DNA of 15,002 nucleotides. Source: JACQFK01 sp964604905 (GTDB taxonomy: Bacteria; Planctomycetota; MHYJ01; JACPRB01). Each line of letters opens with the position of its first letter. The first letter of the stretch is position 1. The position numbers were made by a program, and so were the translations under genes. A model generated the notes under the pieces. The model did not search any database. It was not told the DNA's origin and worked only from the letters and a program-made list of their open reading frames with translations. The stretch is taken from positions 1 through 15,002 of the forward strand of contig CAZSCC010000340.1 of assembly GCA_964604905.1 (NCBI GenBank), written 5' to 3'. This document shows positions 5,797 to 12,719 of the stretch, one piece after another.

Positions 5797-6975
5797 ATGC
5801 ACGCCATCGCCTTCGTTCTCGCACTCTGCTCCGCCGCGGCGCAGGAGAAGGAGTCCGACCCCTTCCGCTCCCGGCGCCCGGAAATCCGGGAAGGGCTCCT
5901 CAAGCGGGGAGGAGGAGAGGGGACCGGGCAGGCCGTGTGCGGCGCGCTCGGGTGGCTCGCCCGCCATCAGTCGGCCCACGGCTCGTGGAAGACCAAGGAT
6001 CATGCGAAGTCGTGCAAGGGCGATCCCTGCAAACCTTCCGCGGGAGGCGACGAGAACGACCTCGGGAATAGCGCGCTCGCGCTCCTCGCCTTCCTCGGCA
6101 CCGGCGAGTCCCACCTCTCCCTTGAGGTGATCCAGGACATCCCCATCGGGGAGGTCGTGCGGAAGGGAGTGAAGGGGCTTCTCGAACTCCAGACGGCCGA
6201 CGGCTGCATCGGGAGCAAGGACGCCTCGAAGTACATGCTCCACCACGCCCTGGCCACCCTCGCCCTCGTCGAGGCGTACGGCCTGTCGAAGGCCGACACA
6301 CTCAAGGAGCGCGCCCAGAAGGCGGTCGACTTCCTCGTCGCCGCGCAGAATCCCGGCAAGGGGTGGCGGTACAGCCAGAAGTGCGGCGACAACGACACGT
6401 CGGTCACAGGATGGGTCGTCATGGCGCTTCGCGCCGCGGAGCTGACCCAGCTGACCTTCCCCCGCGCGGCGTACGACGGCGCGCGGGCGTGGCTGGACGA
6501 AGTGACCGATCCGGATACGGGCCGGGCCGGATACACCAGCCGAGGATTCCATCGCGGCCTTCCGATGCCGAACGAGAACTTCGACTTCCACGAGACGCCC
6601 ACCGCGATGTCGGTCCACGCCCGGATCCTCATCGAGCGGAAAAAGTCGGACCCGCGCCTCAGCGGGGGCTGCGAGCTCCTGGTGAAAGACCTCCCGAAAT
6701 GGGAGAAGAACGCGATCGACTTCTACCACTGGTTCCAGGCCTCGCAGGCGCTCTTCCAACTCGCCGGCGCCGGCGGAGAGAAGTGGAAGCCCTGGAACGG
6801 CGCGCTCAAGGAGGCCCTGCTCAAGCATCAGACGGCCGGCGACGGCTGCGCCCGCGGCTCCTGGGAGCCGGTCGACCGATGGAGCTACGAGGGCGGCCGG
6901 GTCTACGCGACCGCGATCAACGCGCTCAGCCTGGAAACGTACTATCGGAACGTCCAGATCTTCGGGGACAACTAG
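5797..6975 (+). CDS. Exported prenyltransferase / squalene-cyclase-repeat (alpha6/alpha6 barrel) protein, paralog A
   Basis: The protein has 392 residues. A signal peptide (hydrophobic residues 3-15, cleavage near AAA-Q16) directs it out of the cytoplasm. The body shows repeated QW-like turns of the terpenoid-cyclase/prenyltransferase fold: RHQSAHGSW (56-64), LQTADGC (131-137), AAQNPGKGWRY (182-192) and the final CARGSW (351-356). Each is followed by an Ala/Leu-rich helix such as SALALLAFLG. GDNDTSVTGW (197-206) occupies a repeat position, but the DxDD acid motif of squalene-hopene cyclases is not present, so cyclase activity is not supported. Several Cys residues (73, 78, 137, 196, 292, 351) could form disulfides outside the cell. 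Two bases separate its stop from the next gene, a longer paralog with the same C-terminal block. Such families are abundant in Planctomycetes and their role is largely unknown. Confidence 0.8.
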   Translation: MHAIAFVLALCSAAAQEKESDPFRSRRPEIREGLLKRGGGEGTGQAVCGALGWLARHQSAHGSWKTKDHAKSCKGDPCKPSAGGDENDLGNSALALLAFLGTGESHLSLEVIQDIPIGEVVRKGVKGLLELQTADGCIGSKDASKYMLHHALATLALVEAYGLSKADTLKERAQKAVDFLVAAQNPGKGWRYSQKCGDNDTSVTGWVVMALRAAELTQLTFPRAAYDGARAWLDEVTDPDTGRAGYTSRGFHRGLPMPNENFDFHETPTAMSVHARILIERKKSDPRLSGGCELLVKDLPKWEKNAIDFYHWFQASQALFQLAGAGGEKWKPWNGALKEALLKHQTAGDGCARGSWEPVDRWSYEGGRVYATAINALSLETYYRNVQIFGDN

Positions 6976-6977
6976 CC

Positions 6978-8549
6978 ATGATGCGTGCGCCCGTGTTTGC
7001 GCTCCTCCTCCTCGGCGCCGCCGCGCCCCGGCAGGACGTCCCCGACCTCATCCAGAAGCTCGGCTCTCAGGATTTCGAGGAGCAGGGGAAGGCCGCGAAG
7101 GCGCTCGAGGCCCTCGGCCCGCGCGTCCTCCCGGCGCTCCGCGGCGCGGCCGAAAACGGGACGGGCGACGTCCGCACCTGGGCGCAGCGCCTCATCGCCC
7201 GCCTCCAGGAGAACGAGAACCGCGCCCGCGCGCTCGTGGCGCGGCTCGCCGCCGCGGACGGCGCCGCCGAGGCCGAGATCCGGAAGATGGGCTGGCCGGC
7301 CGCCGACTACCTCCGGGAGGCGCTCGGCTCCGAGGACAAGGAACTCGCCCGGCGCGCGCAGAAACTTCTCGAGGAGCTCGAAGGCGCCCGCGCCGCGGAG
7401 GGGGCGCTCGCGAGGAACCGCCATTCCGGAAAACGCGACCTGCTCGCCAAGGGGGGAGGCGACGCAGACAGCGAGAACGCGGTGCTCGGGGCGCTCAAGT
7501 GGCTCTCGCGCCACCAGTCCGCCGACGGCTCGTGGAAGACGCGGGGCTACAAGGAGCGCTGCCGCAAGCTCGCCAGGCACGCCGACACGCCTCCCTGCAC
7601 GCCCAACCCGGGAGAGGACGAGCACGACGCCGGCGTGACCGCGCTCGCGCTCCTCGCCTTCCTCGGCGCGGGCTACACGCCCCTCTCGCCCGACGACCAC
7701 GACGGGATCGTCTTCGGCGAGACCGTGAAGAAGGGGCTCCAGTGGTTCCTCTCCCGCCAGCGGCCCGACGGCGACTTCGCCTCCCCGAACCAGCCCAAGG
7801 CGATCTACGTCCACGCCCTCGCGGCCCAGGCGATGGCCGAGACGTACGGCTTCACCGGACTGGGCATCTACAAGGACTCCGCGCAGAAGGCGGTGACGTA
7901 CCTCCTCGCCGCGCAGAATCCGGGGAAGGGCTGGCGTTACGGCCCGAAGTCGGGCGACAACGACAGCTCCGTCACCGGCGTCTGCGTCGGCGCGCTCCAC
8001 TCGGCCGAGCTCGCCCGCCTCCATGTCCCCCGCGCGGCGTACGACGGCGCCCGCGCGTGGCTCGACGAGGTCACCGAGGAGGGGTACAGCCGCGTGGGCT
8101 ACACCCACAAGGGGACGGGCAAGGTCTTCATCCCCGGGAAGAACGAGGACTTCGACCACCACGAGACGCTCACCGCGCTCGGCGTGACGTCGCGGCTCAT
8201 CATCGACCGGAACCGGAAGGACCCGAAGCTGATCGGCGGCTGCGACCTCCTCCTCCGCGACAAGCCGAGCTTCAAGGGGAACGAGACCGACTTCTACTAC
8301 TGGCTCCACGCCTCGCAGGCGATCTACCAGCTGGACGGCCCGTCCGGGAAGAAGTGGCAGGCGTGGAACCTCGAGATGAAGCGCACCCTGACCGCCGCCC
8401 AGAACAAGGCCGCGGCGGGGTGCACGGGCGGCTCGTGGGAGCCGGTCGACCGGTGGAGCCTCGAGGGCGGCCGCGTCTACGCGACGGCGATCAACGCGCT
8501 CACGCTCGAGACCTACTACCGGTACGCGCCGCTGCCCGCGGAAAAGTAG
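6978..8549 (+). CDS. Exported HEAT plus prenyltransferase-repeat fusion protein, paralog B
   Basis: The protein has 523 residues. It opens with a signal peptide (APVFALLLLGAAA), then two HEAT-like helical pairs at about 22-77 and 84-137 (LIQKLGSQDFEEQGKAAKAL.ALG...). From residue 167 it is a full paralog of the preceding protein: LSRHQSADGSW (176-186), AAQNPGKGWRY (311-321), GDNDSSVTG (326-334), PRAAYDGARAWLDEVT, and a nearly identical closing block GGSWEPVDRWS.EGGRVYATAINAL.LETYYR (484-515). The N-terminal module is absent from paralog A, so the pair differs by gain or loss of the HEAT segment. No cyclase DxDD motif is visible, so a binding or structural role in the periplasm is inferred. 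Two adjacent ATGs (6978, 6981) are possible starts. With a 2-base gap to paralog A the two must be co-transcribed, probably with translational coupling. Confidence 0.82.
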   Translation: MMRAPVFALLLLGAAAPRQDVPDLIQKLGSQDFEEQGKAAKALEALGPRVLPALRGAAENGTGDVRTWAQRLIARLQENENRARALVARLAAADGAAEAEIRKMGWPAADYLREALGSEDKELARRAQKLLEELEGARAAEGALARNRHSGKRDLLAKGGGDADSENAVLGALKWLSRHQSADGSWKTRGYKERCRKLARHADTPPCTPNPGEDEHDAGVTALALLAFLGAGYTPLSPDDHDGIVFGETVKKGLQWFLSRQRPDGDFASPNQPKAIYVHALAAQAMAETYGFTGLGIYKDSAQKAVTYLLAAQNPGKGWRYGPKSGDNDSSVTGVCVGALHSAELARLHVPRAAYDGARAWLDEVTEEGYSRVGYTHKGTGKVFIPGKNEDFDHHETLTALGVTSRLIIDRNRKDPKLIGGCDLLLRDKPSFKGNETDFYYWLHASQAIYQLDGPSGKKWQAWNLEMKRTLTAAQNKAAAGCTGGSWEPVDRWSLEGGRVYATAINALTLETYYRYAPLPAEK

Positions 8550-8579
8550 CGCGCTCAGCGCCGGAGGACCCCGCGAGGC

Positions 8580-8592
8580 TATAATCCCCTCG
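8580..8592 (+). promoter_or_regulatory. Perfect TATAAT -10 box placed for a leaderless kinase mRNA
   Basis: TATAAT (8580-8585) is a full consensus -10 hexamer in very GC-rich DNA and ends 7 bases before ATG 8593. Transcription would therefore begin at or within a base of the start codon. A GGAGGA at 8563-8568 is too far from the ATG to act as a ribosome site. No TTGACA-like -35 is found at the expected distance. Confidence 0.5.
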
Positions 8593-11500
8593 ATGGCGGA
8601 CAGCGAAGACCGGCAATTCGCCGAGCTCGTCGTCGCGCAGGGCCTCTGCTCCCGCGAGAAGGTCGACGAGTGCCTCTCCCTCATCGCGCGCCTCGCCGCC
8701 GAGGGGGTGACGCCCCTCCCCCGCGTGGGCGAGCTCCTCGCGCGCAAGGGGTACCTCACGCCCACGCAGGTCGACGCGACCCTCCGGCCTGTCACCGTGC
8801 GGAGGGCAGTCGACGTTGCGCCGCTGCCTCCCGAGGCGGAGGAGGCGGCGGCGAACGGGGCCAACCACGTGGGCCGGTACGTCAAGGTCTCGCGCCTCGG
8901 CGCGGGCGGGATGGGCGAGGTGTGGCGCGCCTGGGACCGCGATCTCCGCCGCTGGGTGGCGCTCAAGTTCCTCCACTACGATGACCCCGCGCAGCTCGCG
9001 CGGTTCCGGCGCGAGGCGCAGACCGCCGCCTCGCTCAATCACCCGAACATCGCCTCCGTCTACGAGGTGGGTGAGGCGAACGGCAAACCCTTCCTCGCGA
9101 TGCAGCTCGTGCAGGGGGCGACGCTCGCGGCGCTCCCGCGCGACGACGTGCGCCGCGGGGTCGCGCTCGTCCGCGACGCGGCGCTCGCGGTCCACCACGC
9201 CCACGAGCAGGGCGTGATCCACCGAGACCTGAAGCCGCACAACCTGATGGTCGAGGGCTCACGCGTCTTCGTCATGGACTTCGGCCTGGCGAAGCCGGCG
9301 GCGGTCGACTCGTCGCTCTCGATCGCGGGCTCGATCCTGGGCACGCCCGCCTACATGCCCCCCGAGCAGGCGCGGGGCGACGCCGCGCGCGTGGGCCCCC
9401 GGAGCGACGTCTACGCGCTCGGCGCCACGCTCTACGACCTGCTCACGGGCGGGCCGCCCTTCCAGGACACCGAGGTCTACGCACTTCTGAAGCGGGTGGT
9501 CGAGGAGGAGCCGGTCCCTCTCCGGCGGCGGAACGCGAGGCTCGACCGCGAGCTGGAGACGATCGTCATGAAGTGCCTCGAGAAGGACCCCGGCGCGCGG
9601 TACGCCGGGGCGCGCGAGCTGGCGGAGGACCTCACCCGCTGGCTGGCCGGCGAGGCGATCCAGGCTCATCCGCCCTCGTGGGCCTACCGCGTCCGGAAGC
9701 TCCTCGCGCGCCGCCGCGCGATCGTCCTGACCGGGGCGGCGGTCGCCGTCGCGGCGTTCGCGATCTTCCTCCCGAACTGGCTCGGCGCGCGCTCGCGGGC
9801 CCGGTTCCTGGGCGAACTGGGGGAGATCCGCGCGCAGATGCTGGTCGTCAAGGAGTGGACCCGCCAGTCCTTCCGGACCCCTCAGGACATCCGCAGCGCG
9901 CTCGACCGCGAGTCCGCAAAAGTCACCGCCTTCATCGCCCGCCACCCGGGGCTGCCGCAGGGCTACTACGTCCGCGCCCAGGGGAGGCTCGTCCAGGGGA
10001 ACGTCGACCGTGCCGAAGAGGACCTGCGTGAGGCGCTGCGGTTCGAGCCCGCCTTTGCGCCGGCGTGGACGCTCCTGGCGCGGATCCTGCTGGAGCAATT
10101 CGACCGGCGCCTCGGCGGAACCACCGATCAGGAGACCGTGGCGAACCGCAAGGCCGCCGAGCCGCTCCTCAGGGAAGCGGGAGAGGCGCTCCGGAAGGGA
10201 TGGCAGGAGGGCTTCGACTCGATCGCGATCGAGCGCTGGGGGCTCTCCCGGACGACGGAGGACACGATCGCCGAGACGCTCTCGCGGGCGCTCGCGCTGC
10301 ACTTCCTGGAACGCCGGAGCGGCGAGGCGATCCGCCTCCTCGAGCAGGGCCACCGCGACGTCCCCTCCCCCGAATACGCCTGCTGGCGGAGCACCCTCTC
10401 GTCCACCCGGGAGGACATCGCGGCGTGGCTCGACATCGCCGTCCAGGTGGGGCCGCGCTACGTCCCCGCCTACCTGGACCGCGGAAGGCGCCGGCTGGAG
10501 TGGGACCTGCCGAAGGAAGCGATCGCCGATCTCGACCTCGCGCTGGAGATCGATCCCGGGAACGCGACCGCCCACAACCTCCGCGGCCTGGCGTGGCATC
10601 GGAAAGGGGACCTGGACCGCGGCCTCGCCGACATCTCGCGCGCGACGGAGCTCGATCCCCGCCAGGCTCTCGCCTGGAGCAACCTGAGCGCAGTCCACCT
10701 GAAGCGGCGCGACTTCGAGCGGGCGGAGCGCGCGGCGAGCGAGGCGGTCCGCCTCCAGCCGGGCCACCCGCTGGCCTACGCCAATCGCGCCGGGGCCCGG
10801 GTCGAGCGGCGCGATTTCGAAGGAGCGATCGCCGACGCCTCGCAGGCGATCGAGCTGGACTCCCAGTTCGCCCTCGCGTGGTCCAACCGCGCGGCCGCGC
10901 GGCTGGCCCAGGGGGATTTCACGGGCGCCGCCTCCGACGTGGACCGCGCGATGGCGCTGTCGCCCTCCAGCCCCGAGGCCCACACCACCCGCTCGGGCGT
11001 GCGAGTCACGACGGGCGACTGGAAGGGCGCGATCTCGGACGCGACCCGGGCCCTGGAGCTCGATCCCCGCCAGCCGATGGCCCATGTGAACCGAGCGGGC
11101 GCGCGCGCCAACCTGGGCGACCTCCCGGGGGCCCTGGAGGATTGCGCGAAGGCCCTGGAGCTGGATCCCCGCTCGGCCTGGGCCTACTCCAACCGCTGCT
11201 TCGCGCGGGTGCGGATGCTGGAGCTGGACGGCGCGCTCGAGGACGCCTCGCGCGCGATCGAGCTCGACGGCGGCCTTGCCCAGGCCTACGTCAACCGGTC
11301 GGGCGTCTGGCTGCTCAAGGACAAGTCCGAGAAGGCGCTCCCGGACGCGGAGCGGGCGGTCGCGCTCGCGCCGAAGATGGGAACTGCGTGGATCGCCCTC
11401 GCGGCGGCGCGCCTCGAGTCGAAGGACGCGGACGGCGCGGTCGCCGCCGCGACCCGCGCGATCGAGCTCGACCCGCGATCGCCGCTGGCCTTGCACCTCC

Positions 11501-11640
11501 GGGGGCTCGCCCACCAGGCGCGCAAGGATTCCGCCCGCGCCGCGGCGGATTTCCGGAAGTGCCTTGAGATCGCCCCGCCCGACTGGCCCCAGCGCGGCGA
11601 GACGGAACGGCTCCTCGAAGAAGCGCGCCGGGATCGTTAG
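8593..11640 (+). CDS. Membrane Ser/Thr protein kinase with C-terminal TPR array
   Basis: The product has 1015 residues. Residues 8-68 form a small helical module (ELVVAQGLCSREKVDECL ... VGELLARKGYLTPTQVDATL) of the type seen at the N-terminus of GspE/MshE-like ATPases. A Hanks-type kinase domain follows: Gly-rich loop GAGGMGEV (103-110), ATP-anchoring Lys125 in VALKFL, alpha-C Glu in RFRREAQ, catalytic HRD with Asp212 in HRDLKPHN, DFG 229-231, and PPE near 256-258. All expected catalytic residues are present, so it should be active. A single hydrophobic helix at about 377-394 after a basic stretch predicts a cytosolic kinase and an exported C-terminus. An extracytoplasmic linker leads to eleven contiguous TPR units (623-996). 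It probably senses or docks partners through the TPRs and phosphorylates cytosolic targets. The stop overlaps the stop of the convergent pseudokinase gene. Confidence 0.92.
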   Translation: MADSEDRQFAELVVAQGLCSREKVDECLSLIARLAAEGVTPLPRVGELLARKGYLTPTQVDATLRPVTVRRAVDVAPLPPEAEEAAANGANHVGRYVKVSRLGAGGMGEVWRAWDRDLRRWVALKFLHYDDPAQLARFRREAQTAASLNHPNIASVYEVGEANGKPFLAMQLVQGATLAALPRDDVRRGVALVRDAALAVHHAHEQGVIHRDLKPHNLMVEGSRVFVMDFGLAKPAAVDSSLSIAGSILGTPAYMPPEQARGDAARVGPRSDVYALGATLYDLLTGGPPFQDTEVYALLKRVVEEEPVPLRRRNARLDRELETIVMKCLEKDPGARYAGARELAEDLTRWLAGEAIQAHPPSWAYRVRKLLARRRAIVLTGAAVAVAAFAIFLPNWLGARSRARFLGELGEIRAQMLVVKEWTRQSFRTPQDIRSALDRESAKVTAFIARHPGLPQGYYVRAQGRLVQGNVDRAEEDLREALRFEPAFAPAWTLLARILLEQFDRRLGGTTDQETVANRKAAEPLLREAGEALRKGWQEGFDSIAIERWGLSRTTEDTIAETLSRALALHFLERRSGEAIRLLEQGHRDVPSPEYACWRSTLSSTREDIAAWLDIAVQVGPRYVPAYLDRGRRRLEWDLPKEAIADLDLALEIDPGNATAHNLRGLAWHRKGDLDRGLADISRATELDPRQALAWSNLSAVHLKRRDFERAERAASEAVRLQPGHPLAYANRAGARVERRDFEGAIADASQAIELDSQFALAWSNRAAARLAQGDFTGAASDVDRAMALSPSSPEAHTTRSGVRVTTGDWKGAISDATRALELDPRQPMAHVNRAGARANLGDLPGALEDCAKALELDPRSAWAYSNRCFARVRMLELDGALEDASRAIELDGGLAQAYVNRSGVWLLKDKSEKALPDAERAVALAPKMGTAWIALAAARLESKDADGAVAAATRAIELDPRSPLALHLRGLAHQARKDSARAAADFRKCLEIAPPDWPQRGETERLLEEARRDR
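10459..11580 (+). repeat. 102-base coding tandem repeat: eleven 34-residue TPR units
   Basis: Eleven back-to-back units of exactly 34 codons encode TPR motifs with the pattern x-x-x-A-[WYH]-x-N-[LR] ... [GD]-x-x-x-[GA]-A-[IL]-x-D-x-x-[RK]-A-[IL]-E-L-D-P-R. There is no insertion or deletion across 1122 bases. Several unit junctions share GCGATCGAGCTC-like or CTGGAGCTCGATCC-like DNA, showing relatively recent duplication or gene conversion. One further irregular TPR-like segment lies upstream, near residues 456-490. Confidence 0.9.
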
Positions 11641-12719
11641 CGTCCGCGACGCGCGGCCTTGCGGGCGCGACGCACCGGGGCCAGCGCCTCGGCCATCTCG
11701 CGCGGCGAGGGGCGCGCCGCCGGGTCCTTCGCGAGCAGCCGCGCGTAGAGCGCCGGGTCCGCGCCGGGCGGCTCCGGCGGATCGGCGTTCTCGTGCTTCT
11801 CCCGGATGTCCTGGAACCAGCGGCTCTCGAACGGAAAGCGCCCCGTCAGCATGAAATGCCAGAGCACGCCCAGCGCGTAGAGGTCCGAAGCGGGGACCGA
11901 CTCGCGGCTCCACTGCTCCGGCGCGAGGCTGTAGACGATCGAGCCCGCCTTGTCCGCGTGATCCTTCAGGAACGCCGAGTCGGCGCGGCCCAGGCCGTAG
12001 TCGGTGATCCGGATCTCCATCCGCCCCGTGATGAAGAGGTTCTCGGGCTTCAGGTTGCCGTGGACCAGGCCCGCCGCGTGGGCCTCCTGGAGCGCCCCCG
12101 CCGCCTGCACGAGGACCGTCGACGCCTGCACGGGGGCGAGCGGACCGTTCGAGCGGACGAATTCGGCGAGCGGGATCCCCTGCTGGAACTGCGAGGCGAC
12201 GTAGAGCGCGCCGTCCTGGATCCCCGCATCGACCACCCGCGCCGAGGCGGGGTGACGCAGTCCGAGCGAGAGCCGCACGCTCCCCATGAAGCGCGGGAAG
12301 AACGGACGGTTGAGCGCATTCGGCGAGATCACCTTGAGCGCCAGCCGCGCGCCCGTGTCGCCGTGCATCGCGATGTAGACCGAACCGCAAGGACCGCGCC
12401 CCACGGGTTCCAGCACCGTGCAGGAGCCGTAGATCGCCACGATCTCCTCGGCCTCCTTGGGCTTGGGGGCGGACAGCTTCGGGATCCGGCGCGTCGTCCG
12501 GCACAACTCATCGACGTCGGGCTCCTGGAGATACCCGAGCGAAACGAGCACCACTTCAAGAGGGGCCTTCGGATCGCTCTCCTCACGCGCCACGAGGGCC
12601 TTGCGAACCTGGACGGGCGTGAGGAGGCCGCTCTTGACCGCGCGCTCCGCCCACGCGCGCTCGGAGGCGGAGATGGGCCCGCCCCCGAAGAACGCCCCCG
12701 ACTCCGGCTTTCCCTTCAC
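11637..12719 (-). CDS. Predicted pseudokinase with GspE/MshE-type N-terminal module
   Basis: The product has 360 residues, starting at GTG 12719, whose GTGA overlaps the TGA of the upstream amidohydrolase gene; GGAAG upstream serves as ribosome site. Residues 19-73 form the same kind of helical module as in the kinase at 8593 (ERAVKSGLLTPVQVRKAL ... LVSLGYLQEPDVDEL). A protein-kinase fold follows: GRGPCGSVY (107-115), Lys129 in ALKVI, then VHGNLKPENL (219-228), where the catalytic HRD Asp is replaced by Asn222, and DYG (240-242). The alpha-C Glu position, aligned to the active kinase, is Ser147. APEQ and the C-lobe are intact. Loss of both residues predicts little or no phosphotransfer, while the kept Lys and DYG Asp may still allow nucleotide binding. 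No transmembrane segment is visible, so it should be cytosolic. A scaffold or allosteric role is inferred. It is the last gene of a three-gene operon. Confidence 0.87.
   Translation of the reverse strand: MKGKPESGAFFGGGPISASERAWAERAVKSGLLTPVQVRKALVAREESDPKAPLEVVLVSLGYLQEPDVDELCRTTRRIPKLSAPKPKEAEEIVAIYGSCTVLEPVGRGPCGSVYIAMHGDTGARLALKVISPNALNRPFFPRFMGSVRLSLGLRHPASARVVDAGIQDGALYVASQFQQGIPLAEFVRSNGPLAPVQASTVLVQAAGALQEAHAAGLVHGNLKPENLFITGRMEIRITDYGLGRADSAFLKDHADKAGSIVYSLAPEQWSRESVPASDLYALGVLWHFMLTGRFPFESRWFQDIREKHENADPPEPPGADPALYARLLAKDPAARPSPREMAEALAPVRRARKAARRGR

Noticed and set aside
4553..8966. Long minus-strand open frames at 4553-5725, 5641-6828 and 6972-8966
   Set aside because: They lie opposite well-supported dehydrogenase and cyclase-repeat genes and show only mirror-image composition, with no motifs or ribosome sites.
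9259..12504. Very long minus-strand open frame (1081 codons) opposite the TPR kinase
   Set aside because: It is an antisense shadow of high-GC coding DNA: the predicted protein is low-complexity Arg/Gly/Pro/Leu-rich without domains, while the plus strand encodes a textbook kinase and TPR array.
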